Below are positions 36,437-44,566 of a stretch of DNA of 49,437 nt, in pieces. Origin of the DNA: Bacteroidales bacterium (lineage in GTDB: Bacteria > Bacteroidota > Bacteroidia > Bacteroidales > P3); contig JAFSOU010000130.1 in assembly GCA_017443265.1 (NCBI GenBank), forward strand, positions 1 through 49,437, read 5' to 3'. A model generated the notes under the pieces. That model saw only the letters and a program-made list of their open reading frames with translations, made no database searches and had not been told where the DNA came from. The stretch's first letter is position 1; each line of letters begins with the position of its first letter. Both the position numbers and the translations under genes were made by a program.

Positions 36437-37675
36437 TCAGCTGCCGAAATCGTCGAACAGGATATTTTCCTTTGGCACTCCGAGACTGTCGAGCATTTTG
36501 GTGGCGGCGGCTGTCATGGGGCCGGGGCCGCAGAGGTAGTATTCTATCTCTTCAGGTTCGGGATGGTTTTTGAGGTAGTTGTCGAAAATCACTTGATGGA
36601 TGAAGCCCGTGTAGCCGTCCCAATTGTCGGTGGGCAGCGGTTCGGATAGGGCCACGTTGAAAGTGAAGTTCGGATTTTCCTCGGCTATCTGCCGGAACTC
36701 GTCGGTATAGAACAGCTCCTTGAGCGAGCGTCCGCCGTACCAGAACGACACTTTGCGCTGCGTGTGCAATGTCTTGAACAGATGGAAGATATGCGAGCGC
36801 ATGGGTGCCATTCCGGCTCCGCCGCCGATAAACATCATCTCCTTGTCGGTGTCCTTGATATGGAAGTCGCCGTAGGGGCCGGACACTTTCACCTTGTCGC
36901 CGGGTTTCAGCGACCAGATGTACGACGAGCTAACGCCGGGGTTCACCTTGGCAAAGCCTCCGCGCTTGCGGTCGAAAGGTGGGGTGGCTATTCGCACGTT
37001 GAGGGTTACTATGTTGCCCTCGGCGGGATGGTTAGCCATGGAATAGGCACGGGTGCAGGGCTCGGGGTTTTTCATCACAAGATCCCACATGTGGAAACGG
37101 TCCCAGTCGGAGCGGTACTGCTCGTCGACCACCATGTCGCTGTAGTGCACGGTAGTCTTGGGGATGTCTATCTGTATGTATTCGCCCGACTGGAAGGAGA
37201 GTGTCTCGCCCTCGGGCAGGCGCACGGTGAACTCGCGTATAAAGGTGGAGACGTTGCGGCTGCTCACCACCTCGCACTCCCATTTTTTGATACTGAGTAT
37301 GGACTGGGGCACTGCAATGGCTATGTCCTCTTTCACTTTCACCTGACAGCCGAGGCGCCAGTGGTCCTGCTGCTGCTTGCGGGTGAAGAAGCCTTTTTCG
37401 GTGGGCAGTATGTCGCCGCCGCCCGAAAGCACACGGCATTTGCACTGTCCGCACGAGCCTTTGCCGCCGCAGGCCGAAGGCAGATAAACCTCCTGCTCGG
37501 CGAGGGTGGAGATAAGGCTGTTGCCCGTAGGCACGGTAAGCTTCTTGTCGTCGTTGATGGTGAGTGTTACATCGCCGGCGGGCATAAGCTTGGCACGCAG
37601 CACCAAAAGTGCCACCACCAGCAGCAGAATTACCGCCAGAAACACCGCCAAGGATATTACCACTGTCTGTATCAT
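36437..37675 (-). CDS. nqrF: Na+-translocating NADH:quinone reductase subunit F
   Basis: 412 residues. One N-terminal membrane helix (about 5-27), a [2Fe-2S] ferredoxin domain with Cys69, Cys75, Cys78 and Cys110, an FAD-binding motif RAYSMA (209-214) and an NAD-binding motif GGGAGMAP (284-291), ending YLCGPGPM and a C-terminal aromatic FDDFGS. It is the electron entry of the Na+-NQR complex. Odd: nqrABCDE, which normally precede it, are not in the window; upstream is a 312-bp non-coding repeat region. Confidence 0.95.
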   Translation of the reverse strand: MIQTVVISLAVFLAVILLLVVALLVLRAKLMPAGDVTLTINDDKKLTVPTGNSLISTLAEQEVYLPSACGGKGSCGQCKCRVLSGGGDILPTEKGFFTRKQQQDHWRLGCQVKVKEDIAIAVPQSILSIKKWECEVVSSRNVSTFIREFTVRLPEGETLSFQSGEYIQIDIPKTTVHYSDMVVDEQYRSDWDRFHMWDLVMKNPEPCTRAYSMANHPAEGNIVTLNVRIATPPFDRKRGGFAKVNPGVSSSYIWSLKPGDKVKVSGPYGDFHIKDTDKEMMFIGGGAGMAPMRSHIFHLFKTLHTQRKVSFWYGGRSLKELFYTDEFRQIAEENPNFTFNVALSEPLPTDNWDGYTGFIHQVIFDNYLKNHPEPEEIEYYLCGPGPMTAAATKMLDSLGVPKENILFDDFGS

Positions 37676-37987
37676 ATTGTTTTGCCGAGTTTTACGTTAT
37701 TCAAAACTTACAACGAATGATATGCAAAGATACGATTTTTTTTTATTCGGATTTTGGATTTTTTCTCCTGCTCGCCTGCGGCTCGCGAGATATAGTAAAT
37801 CTTGTTGATTTGTTTCCTACTCGCCTTTGACGAGTGAAATCTATTAAATCTTGTAAATTGCTTTCGCCTACGGCGAAAGCTCACAATATCTATAGATAAT
37901 AAAGTAAATTCAATTGTAAATTGTAAAATACTAACCTATGGCCAATAATTACTGATAACTGAAAACTATCATTCTTCCGCTCGCTAT
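37676..37987. repeat. Intergenic composite hairpin repeat upstream of nqrF
   Basis: No gene. Contains a -7 box TATCTTTG (37725-37732, minus strand, no clear -33) for nqrF, then a composite element at 37764-37880: CTCCTGCTCGCC..., TCGCGAGAT, GTAAATCTTGT, and a perfect 9-bp stem GCTTTCGCC/GGCGAAAGC around TAC (37860-37880). Its first 60 bp resemble 46423-46482. Confidence 0.8.
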
Positions 37988-38992
37988 CTATTGGAAGAAC
38001 TCCTTCACTCGCTCCTGCCACATGCTGTTGTGGATGATACGGCCTGCGAAATGGTCGCGGAGGAAACGAAGGTGGTAGCTGCGGTGCACCGTCATCTGGT
38101 ACAGCGGTTTGCCTTCCAGCTCGGTAAAAATCACCTCGCGATGCAGTGCCGAGCTCTCCAAGGCGTGTCGCAAAGAGCGTTCGAAGACGGTGTCGTCGGT
38201 CTGGAACTGGTATAGATAGGTGGCGGTCTGTTCTTCGGTAACCCATTCCACCGCTGCCTTTCCGCTCTTTATCCCTGCAAACCAGAACCCCTCCTCGTCG
38301 GGAGTGTAGAGTCCGTCTATCATCCTACAGCCTTGGGCTTTTATCCAATCATAGCCACCTGCATCGGCGCCCAGCCGTTCGCCAAGGTTGTCGGAGAGTT
38401 CACTATGAGCTTTCTGCCAACGTTGTGCCGTTTTATTCTGCGTTGAGACAATCTTTTCCACCACAGCGTCGAAAGAGCGTCCCAAGCGACTAACACGATA
38501 GCTGTCGCCTGTGTCGAGTTTCAGCGAAATCTGGAAATCCGCCGCATAGGGTGCATCGGCAAAACATAACGGAATGCGCCGAGCCTTGTCGTTGTGGGGG
38601 AAGAGGCACATACAGTCGTCGTGCAATTCCACTTTGGCGATGCCGTGAGCCTCCACGCCCTGTTCGGTATAGTAATAGTCGCCTTCGCCGGTATAAAGGG
38701 CTTCGCCTTCGACAAAGAGCGCCTCGCGACTGCGTTGGGCGTAAGCCTGCCACAGTTTCTCGAAGAAATCCTCTGTCTGGAATCCCAACTGCGACAGCTC
38801 GACCTTGCCGTTGGAGGTGTCGAGAATTATGTGGTAATCCAGAAGCCTGAAATCCCGCATATCGGCAAAATCCACCCGCAGGGTGCTTTTTTCAGCCTTT
38901 ATCTCCAAGGCTTCGGCACCAATAATACCTATTGCCTCACCCACAAGGCCGCTGCTTTCGACCTTGCAGTGGTATGTACCGAGATCGCCCAT
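37988..38992 (-). CDS. Hypothetical protein paired with a zinc-ribbon protein
   Basis: 334 residues, no signal or membrane segment. The N-terminal third (GDLGTYHCKVESSGLVGEAI to DFADMRDFRLLDYHIILDTS) resembles a small beta-barrel/PH-like fold in the cytosol; the middle has HDDCMCLFPHNDKARRIPLC and the last third is helical and Tyr/Phe-rich. I do not recognise the family. It starts 5 nt after the zinc-ribbon gene, so the two likely work together. Confidence 0.8.
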   Translation of the reverse strand: MGDLGTYHCKVESSGLVGEAIGIIGAEALEIKAEKSTLRVDFADMRDFRLLDYHIILDTSNGKVELSQLGFQTEDFFEKLWQAYAQRSREALFVEGEALYTGEGDYYYTEQGVEAHGIAKVELHDDCMCLFPHNDKARRIPLCFADAPYAADFQISLKLDTGDSYRVSRLGRSFDAVVEKIVSTQNKTAQRWQKAHSELSDNLGERLGADAGGYDWIKAQGCRMIDGLYTPDEEGFWFAGIKSGKAAVEWVTEEQTATYLYQFQTDDTVFERSLRHALESSALHREVIFTELEGKPLYQMTVHRSYHLRFLRDHFAGRIIHNSMWQERVKEFFQ

Positions 38993-38997
38993 TGTGC

Positions 38998-39747
38998 CTA
39001 CAATTTAGTGCCACACTCGGAGCAGAACTTGGTGCCTGGCTGGTTTTGCGTGCCGCATTGCGGACAAACGCCGTTACCGCCACCTACAGGCGAGCCGCAC
39101 TCGCTGCAGAACTTGGTGTTTTGCTGAAGCATGGCACCGCATTTGGGGCATTTCACCATTCCGAGCGGCTGGCCGCAGTTGTTGCAGAACTTGCCATGTC
39201 CGGCAGGCTTGCCGCAATGCGGACAAACAGTGGTGCGTTCCTCGAGTTTGCCGTGCCATACCGTGGCTGTCTGAGCCTCCTCGTCGATGTTGCGACGCAT
39301 GGCCTCGTTGCGTGCTTTGGCCACATAGCTGCTCTCGCGGGGAGCGCAGGTGATGCAAAGACCTTCCTCCTCGTTCCAGCAGTCGGAGCATACCCATTGG
39401 TTGCAGGAGGGACATTTGGTGAAACTGTTTTTCACTTCGGCCTGAGCCTCGTCGAACGACTGCTCCTGCTCCCTGCGCCACTGGGGACTGCGGTCCTCCA
39501 TGCGGTCGCGAATAACGTGGGAACCCGATTCGATGGCGTTGCCGAGACTTCCAAACACACCGCCGAACAAATTGCCTATCAAGCCGGCACCACGGCCTAA
39601 GCCTTCGGTACGTTTGCGGCTATTGTAGGTGCTCGATTCTCTGAATGTGGATTTGAAACCGTTGCCACAGCAGTCGCAGTAAAATTCGTACTGAAAACCG
39701 GCTTCGGTGGAAAGGTCGTTGTAATTTTTGGTAAAAGCATGTAACAT
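38998..39747 (-). CDS. Zinc-ribbon protein with multiple Cys pairs
   Basis: 249 residues. An N-terminal CDCCG pair (about 24-27), a Gly-rich linker (LGRGAGLIGNLFGGVFGSLG), a central cluster CPSCNQWVCSDC and CITC, and two to three double zinc ribbons at the end: CPHCG/FCNNCG, CPKCG/FCSECG, CPQCG/FCSECG. Such proteins are usually scaffolds for RNA or protein contacts; role unknown. First gene of a pair with the 334-residue protein. Confidence 0.85.
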   Translation of the reverse strand: MLHAFTKNYNDLSTEAGFQYEFYCDCCGNGFKSTFRESSTYNSRKRTEGLGRGAGLIGNLFGGVFGSLGNAIESGSHVIRDRMEDRSPQWRREQEQSFDEAQAEVKNSFTKCPSCNQWVCSDCWNEEEGLCITCAPRESSYVAKARNEAMRRNIDEEAQTATVWHGKLEERTTVCPHCGKPAGHGKFCNNCGQPLGMVKCPKCGAMLQQNTKFCSECGSPVGGGNGVCPQCGTQNQPGTKFCSECGTKL

Positions 39748-40062
39748 ATATTTATTTTTTTGTTTTTTTTATCAAAAAAGATTTGAATTTTATCAAAAAA
39801 TCAAGTTTTTGCATTGAATATCAATTTTTTACAAAATCAATTCAACACTAAAACTTTTTTCAAATTACGCAAAAAAACTTGACATTAACAAGTGTTATGC
39901 GTTTTTTTTCAAAAAAAACAATTTTTAAACTGCTCGTTTAAGCGATATTTGATTATCAACAACGGAAGTTAAAGAGATGCCGGTGATATAGATTCATAAA
40001 AAAAAACCAGCTGTTGCGGCCTGCGGCCGCAACAGCTGGTTTGCATAAACAAGAGTAGGTAT
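39748..40062. other. Intergenic, AT-rich, ends with Hsp20 terminator
   Basis: No gene. An imperfect hairpin CTTG/CAAG flanked by ACGCA and TGCGT lies near 39867-39905; otherwise poly-A/T. No consensus promoter for the zinc-ribbon gene was found. Confidence 0.5.
40004..40042 (-). terminator. Terminator of the Hsp20 gene, perfect 18-bp stem
   Basis: AAACCAGCTGTTGCGGCC (40004-40021) pairs without mismatch with 40025-40042 around TGC; the minus-strand RNA ends in nine T. A very long and perfect stem with the C-NNN-G loop seen in the palindromes elsewhere in this window. Confidence 0.92.
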
Positions 40063-40473
40063 TTACTGGATGTCGATATATTTCACGGCGTCTTCCTTGG
40101 CTTCGTGGGCGAGTTTGGGCAGGGTGATGTTCAGCACTCCGTCCTCCACTTTGGCTTGGATGGCCTTGCGGTCGGCGTCCTCAGGCAGGGTGTAGCTCTG
40201 CGAGAACTCGGTGTGGCCGAACTCACGACGCAGGAATTTTTCGTTCTTCTCCTCGTTTTTCTCCGATTTTTCCATCGTAACGGTGAGGACTTTGCCGTTC
40301 AAGCTGAGTTTAACATCTTCTTTTTTCATGCCCGGTGCGGCAAACTGCAGCTTGTACTCTTTGTCGTTTTCGATGATGTTGGTGGCAGGAGTGCTTTTGC
40401 GCATGTACTCGTCGTTCCAAAATTCGTTCATCAATGTGGGCAGCCAATCGTTGTTTCTTCTTGCTAATAACAT
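40063..40473 (-). CDS. Small heat shock protein, Hsp20 family
   Basis: 136 residues. Alpha-crystallin domain about 30-130: ENDKEYKLQFAAPGMKKEDV, NGKVLTVTMEKSEKNEEKNE, and the signature VEDGVLNITLPK near the end. ATP-independent holdase in the cytosol. Strong SD AGGAGA before the ATG. Single gene, with operator-like repeats at 40571-40646 upstream. Confidence 0.95.
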   Translation of the reverse strand: MLLARRNNDWLPTLMNEFWNDEYMRKSTPATNIIENDKEYKLQFAAPGMKKEDVKLSLNGKVLTVTMEKSEKNEEKNEKFLRREFGHTEFSQSYTLPEDADRKAIQAKVEDGVLNITLPKLAHEAKEDAVKYIDIQ

Positions 40474-40782
40474 GGTTTTAATCTCCTATATTTTAAGTTG
40501 TTTATTATTTTTTTTTGTCTTTGCTTGCCTTGCTTTGTTTCGCAAGACACTTTACTATTTGCAAAAACAATGCCAAAAGCGACAACCTGCCATTTTGTCA
40601 TACAGCGGATGCATGGAATGACAGAAATTATGTCATTTTGGCATTGTTTGGCTTTGGTAAGGAGATTAAAACGCTCTTTTTTTCGTTTCTTCGTGTAATT
40701 TTTTTCTTGGCTCAACCACTTAATAAAGCAAAAAAAGGAGAATCTGCGAGCCCTCCCTTTGTGCGGAAAAACAGTGCTGGAC
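40474..40782. promoter_or_regulatory. Hsp20 upstream region with TGNCA operator-like repeats
   Basis: No gene. A palindromic block spans 40568-40646: CAATGCCAAAA on the left, TTTTGGCATTG on the right (40635-40645). Inside, TGCCATTTTGTCA (40588-40600), TGACAGAAATTATGTCA (40619-40635) and TGTCATTTTGGCA (40631-40643) repeat the same half-site. The block lies 95-170 bp before the Hsp20 ATG; the 309-bp spacer has no other recognisable element. Confidence 0.6.
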
Positions 40783-41418
40783 TTATTTCCTAAAGCCAAA
40801 TAGATTTATCGATATCGTACCCATAATCCGTGGTGCAAGTATCATCTGTTCGCCAAACTTATAATCTTTAGCCGGCACATCTACATCAACTTTAGGACTG
40901 CCGAGGAACGAAACAAATTCTCCACATTTCATACCAATCTCCAAAAATTTGGTTAAAGGAACATTAAAGCCCACAGCGACTTCGAAGCCATAGCCATATC
41001 GTTTGGTTTCGTACTTTTCTGCATCGATAGAAAAATTGTCGGTGAGGAAAGTGCACCCAAGCGACGCTTCCAAAAAAGGTTTTATCACCAATTCGCCATT
41101 AAGGTGTATTGGACGATTTATGCGAGCCATCAAACCCACAAAGTTCAGTCCTATCAATTCGGAATTTTCAGGAAGTTCATAGCCTGACGTTAACAATTTG
41201 ATACCTAGCGCACTGCTATCCGACATGCCGTAGGCTATAGCCAGTTCGTTGCTCGTGTAGCGGGAGGTGGTGAAGCTATTGTCGAAAACCGACAGATTTT
41301 GGGAAAACAGGATTGCACCGTAATTCAGTTCCAAATAAAGTTTTGATGAACTCTGTGCCCTCAGCGAAAAAACGCAAATAATAGTGGCACACGCTAATAA
41401 CAAGATTTTTTTCGACAT
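40783..41418 (-). CDS. Outer-membrane beta-barrel-like protein
   Basis: 211 residues. Signal peptide MSKKILLLACATIICVFSLRA then QSSSK. The mature protein has alternating hydrophobic strands with Tyr/Phe/Gly and ends in an aromatic-rich strand (IMGTISINLFGFRK), as in 8-stranded OmpX/PorT-like barrels. Function unknown. It stands alone; the Hsp20 region precedes its terminator side and 231 bp separate it from tatD. Confidence 0.72.
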   Translation of the reverse strand: MSKKILLLACATIICVFSLRAQSSSKLYLELNYGAILFSQNLSVFDNSFTTSRYTSNELAIAYGMSDSSALGIKLLTSGYELPENSELIGLNFVGLMARINRPIHLNGELVIKPFLEASLGCTFLTDNFSIDAEKYETKRYGYGFEVAVGFNVPLTKFLEIGMKCGEFVSFLGSPKVDVDVPAKDYKFGEQMILAPRIMGTISINLFGFRK

Positions 41419-41649
41419 AAATGAATGATTTTTAAAAGTTCAATTACTTAAGCTACCCTTTTTTTTACGTGGCTCTCGCCTGCTCTGTTGTTCCACGTTT
41501 TGGATGCTCCTTTGCACCACATTAAATATTAAGACATCGAATAAGTTTTTGTTTTAACGTGCAATGTTACAAAATATTGCAGTTGGGGTATTATTTTAAC
41601 AAAAAAGTCATTCAGGCAAATTGCAGCAACTTGCAAAAATAATACGAAA

Positions 41650-42423
41650 TTATAGCCCGAACAACACCGTGGCGTTATTAGTTGTCACTTCGGCAACGGT
41701 TTCAAAATCAACGTCTTTCAGTTCGGCGATTTTTTGTGCGATAATTGTGCAGTAGGCACTCTCGTTGCGTTTGCCGCGATAGGGCACGGGGGCGAGGTAA
41801 GGGGCATCTGTTTCGATAAGGATACGCTCCAACGGTATCTGCCGCACCACATCGGCAAGGGTGGCGTTTTTGAAGGTAACCACACCGCCCACACCTATAT
41901 AAAATCCCATGTTGATGGCCTTGCGCGCCTCCTGCACCGAACTGCCGAAACAGTGGAAAACGCCGGTAAGCCCTTTGGCGTAATTGGCCTTCAGCACCTC
42001 GAACATCTCGTTGTACGCCTTTCTAACATGCAGCGCAACAGGCTTGTGAAACCGCGACGCCATATCGAACTGATACTCCAGCGCCTCTATCTGCTGGGCA
42101 CGGAAAGTGTCGTCCCAATAGAAATCCAGACCTATCTCGCCAACAGCCACATAGTCGTCGGGAGAGTCGGAAAGGAGCCCTTCGACCAAATTCAGCTCCT
42201 CCCAGAAATCCTCTTTCACCGAAGTGGGGTGCAGTCCTGCCATCTTGCGGAACACTGCGGGATTGCTGTTGTAAAGTGCCTCCAAAGAGGCGACACTCTG
42301 GCTGTCGATGGCTGGCAGGAGCATCGTGGCAACGCCCGCATCCACAGCACGTTGCACAGCCTCGGCACGGTCGGTGTCGAAAGCTTCGTCGTACATGTGG
42401 CAGTGGGTGTCTATTATTTGCAT
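41650..42423 (-). CDS. tatD: TatD-family metal-dependent DNase
   Basis: 257 residues from MQIIDTHCHMYDEAF; the frame continues upstream into the neighbour but the metal-binding His7/His9 start the fold. Further ligands: Glu in VAVGEIGLDFYWD, His in ALHVRKA, His in GVFHCFGSS and Asp in LIETDAPYLAP. TIM-barrel nuclease/hydrolase. Overlaps the end of the DUF2520 gene by 10 nt; last gene of the operon that begins at 44316. Confidence 0.93.
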   Translation of the reverse strand: MQIIDTHCHMYDEAFDTDRAEAVQRAVDAGVATMLLPAIDSQSVASLEALYNSNPAVFRKMAGLHPTSVKEDFWEELNLVEGLLSDSPDDYVAVGEIGLDFYWDDTFRAQQIEALEYQFDMASRFHKPVALHVRKAYNEMFEVLKANYAKGLTGVFHCFGSSVQEARKAINMGFYIGVGGVVTFKNATLADVVRQIPLERILIETDAPYLAPVPYRGKRNESAYCTIIAQKIAELKDVDFETVAEVTTNNATVLFGL

Positions 42424-43184
42424 CGGGTGTGGGATTGTATAAGTGCGGTCATCAGGTCGTAAATTTGCAGCTTTTCGGGGTCGGATGAAAGGAGTTTGCG
42501 GTGGTTGGCTATGGTTTGTTTGTCGCCGCGGGCGGCAGGTCCTGTCTGCAGCTGCCATAGGTCGCCCTGTTTGGCTCTTTCGGCGGTGCTGGCCATAATT
42601 GGGAACAGTATGTCGAAGGGAACCCCGTTTTCTCGAGTCAAGTCCTGCCCTGTGGCATTTAGTGCATTGACGAAATTGTTTACAAATACGGCGGCGAGGT
42701 GCAGTTTGCGGCGCTGCTCACTGCTTATGTCGTATATGTTTTTGGAAGCGGGGATGACCAATTTTTTCAGCGTTTGCAATACTTCGCTGCTGCTGGCCTC
42801 GAGGCAGATGGGAAGTTCGGAATAGTTCATTTCTAACGACTTGATGAAAGTCTGCGGCGAGTAAACCACACCTATCTTTGCGGAAAGCGGCTTAAGCACG
42901 TCCATCGGCACGGAGCCGGAGGTATGCACCACTATGCCCTGCTTGGGGGAGATCTGCGAAACTACCTCGTACAGAGCATCGTCGGGGATGGCAAGGAGGT
43001 AAAGATGAGCGTCGTCGGCAAGGTCGGCAAAACGGTTGATGGCCTGCGCATCCAGCTGAGAAGCAAGCACTTGCGCATGGGCGATGTTGCGGGAATAGAC
43101 CTGCACAATATCGTTGCCCGAGGCGCGAAAAGCACGGGCGAAGTGGGTTGCCACGTTTCCAGAACCGACTACAACTATTTTCAT
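42414..43184 (-). CDS. Rossmann-fold DUF2520 protein
   Basis: 256 residues. The N-terminal NADP-binding fold has VVVGSGNVATHFARAF; the C-terminal half is the DUF2520 domain with KLHLAAVFVNNFVNALNATG and ASTAERAK. Related to pyrroline-carboxylate-reductase-like and 6-phosphogluconate-dehydrogenase-like enzymes; substrate unknown. 72 nt after the DUF2795 gene, overlaps tatD. Confidence 0.9.
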   Translation of the reverse strand: MKIVVVGSGNVATHFARAFRASGNDIVQVYSRNIAHAQVLASQLDAQAINRFADLADDAHLYLLAIPDDALYEVVSQISPKQGIVVHTSGSVPMDVLKPLSAKIGVVYSPQTFIKSLEMNYSELPICLEASSSEVLQTLKKLVIPASKNIYDISSEQRRKLHLAAVFVNNFVNALNATGQDLTRENGVPFDILFPIMASTAERAKQGDLWQLQTGPAARGDKQTIANHRKLLSSDPEKLQIYDLMTALIQSHTRCK

Positions 43185-43256
43185 ATCAAACTATTACAAT
43201 AAAAGCGTCCAATCCCGCAAGGGACCGAAACGCATTTTTTTGAAACAGACGTAGGT

Positions 43257-43478
43257 TTAATACTCGTCTTCCTGAAAGAAGAAATCCTCTTTGGTGGGGT
43301 AGTCGGGCCAGATATCCTCGATACCGTCGTATGCCTCGCCCTCGTCCTCTATTTCCATCAGATTTTCAACCACTTCCATGGGTGCACCGCTACGCTGCGC
43401 AAAGTCGATAAGCTCTTCCTTGGTTGCGGGCCACGGAGCGTCTTCCAGTTTTGATGCCAATTCTAATGTCCAATACAT
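43257..43478 (-). CDS. Small acidic DUF2795 protein
   Basis: 73 residues, very acidic (EIEDEGEAYDGIEDIWPDYP), with the DUF2795 pattern APWPATKEELIDFAQRSGAP. Highly conserved in Bacteroidota, function unknown. 23 nt after the PduO gene. Confidence 0.9.
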   Translation of the reverse strand: MYWTLELASKLEDAPWPATKEELIDFAQRSGAPMEVVENLMEIEDEGEAYDGIEDIWPDYPTKEDFFFQEDEY

Positions 43479-43501
43479 ATTATAGGAATATTTTTGTGTT
43501 T

Positions 43502-44053
43502 CTATTTAGGTGATTGCCAATAAATTTCGGTTTTATTCTCCAGTTTCAGAAAGAAACGCGAAAGTACAAACAGATAGTCGGACAAACGGTTGATGTACTT
43601 AAGCAGCTGTTCGTCAATGGGTTGCTGTTGGTTCAAGCGCACACAGCAACGCTCAGCCCTGCGGCACACCGTGCGTGCCACGTGTGTGACTGCCGACACC
43701 TCGCTACCTCCGGCAATGATAAAAGCCTTGTTTTGAAGCAGTTCGGCAGTCATACTGTCGATGCTGCGTTCCAGACGGGCAACAGCCTCGGCGGGCAGCT
43801 GCGGCAGTTTGGCACAAAGTTCGGCATCCTCGGTGGCAAGAAGTGTCTGTATCACAAACAGCTCATTCTGAACACCTTTCAGCTCGTCGCTGATGCTTTG
43901 GCTGATGGCTTCGCACTTCACTGCTATCAGCCCGATGTACGAGTTGAGCTCGTCCACTGTGCCGTACGACTCCACACGGTCGTCGCATTTGAGCACCCGA
44001 GTGCCGCCAACCAACGAAGTTGTGCCTTTGTCGCCTGTCTTGGTGTAAATCAT
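43502..44053 (-). CDS. PduO-type cob(I)alamin adenosyltransferase
   Basis: 183 residues. MIYTKTGDKGTTSLVGGTRV is the ATP-binding N-terminus, and ESYGTVDELNSYIGL and ARTVCRRAERCCVRL are the family motifs. Makes adenosylcobalamin from ATP and cob(I)alamin. Eleven nt after the NifU-like gene. No cobalamin riboswitch was found in the operon leader. Confidence 0.93.
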   Translation of the reverse strand: MIYTKTGDKGTTSLVGGTRVLKCDDRVESYGTVDELNSYIGLIAVKCEAISQSISDELKGVQNELFVIQTLLATEDAELCAKLPQLPAEAVARLERSIDSMTAELLQNKAFIIAGGSEVSAVTHVARTVCRRAERCCVRLNQQQPIDEQLLKYINRLSDYLFVLSRFFLKLENKTEIYWQSPK

Positions 44054-44064
44054 TGGTTTACAAG

Positions 44065-44316
44065 TTAATCAATTACACGTTCCACGGCTGTTACTTCGGG
44101 GATGGCCTCTTTCAGAGCAGCCTCGATACCTTGTTTGAGAGTCATCAGAGCGTGGGGACACGAGCCGCAATGGCCTTGCAGACGTACAAACACCACACCT
44201 GCGGCGTCCATCTCTACAAATTCCACATCGCCGCCGTCCTGTTGCAGGTAGGGACGTATCTGTGCCAGCGCATTCTGCACCTTGGGCACTATTTGCAAGC
44301 GTTCTTCAACTGTCAT
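44065..44316 (-). CDS. NifU-like Fe-S scaffold protein
   Basis: 83 residues, NifU C-terminal domain only. Start at MTVEERLQIVPKVQNALAQI; the frame is open upstream but those residues are unrelated. The Cys50-x-x-Cys53 motif in LQGHCGSCPHA binds a [4Fe-4S] cluster for transfer to target proteins. First gene of the five-gene operon. Confidence 0.93.
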   Translation of the reverse strand: MTVEERLQIVPKVQNALAQIRPYLQQDGGDVEFVEMDAAGVVFVRLQGHCGSCPHALMTLKQGIEAALKEAIPEVTAVERVID

Positions 44317-44378
44317 TGTATATCTTATCTTAGTGATTATAAATTCGTTATACAGATTTTCAAAAGAAAATCGTTTTG

Positions 44379-44409
44379 CAAAGATACAATATTTTTGGTA
44401 ATATGCAAG
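44379..44409 (-). promoter_or_regulatory. Promoter of the NifU-to-TatD operon
   Basis: TATCTTTG followed by CA (44379-44386) and CTTG (44406-44409), spacer 19 nt. Transcription would begin near 44372, about 55 nt before the NifU-like ATG. Confidence 0.65.
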
Positions 44410-44566
44410 AAAAAAATACGCAGGTTGGATTATTTGACAAAAGTTATAATATAAATTATTTATTATCACAATATACAACATTGCAAACATTAAAAAATAA
44501 GCAGTAGTGCGTTTTTGAGAGATAAAACAAACAAAAAGCACAAAAGAAGGAAACAGTGCAGTATTT

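Noticed and set aside
43199..43240. Terminator inside the NifU-TatD operon
   Set aside because: Only a 4-bp TCCC/GGGA stem with no T run on the transcribed side in register; too weak to call.
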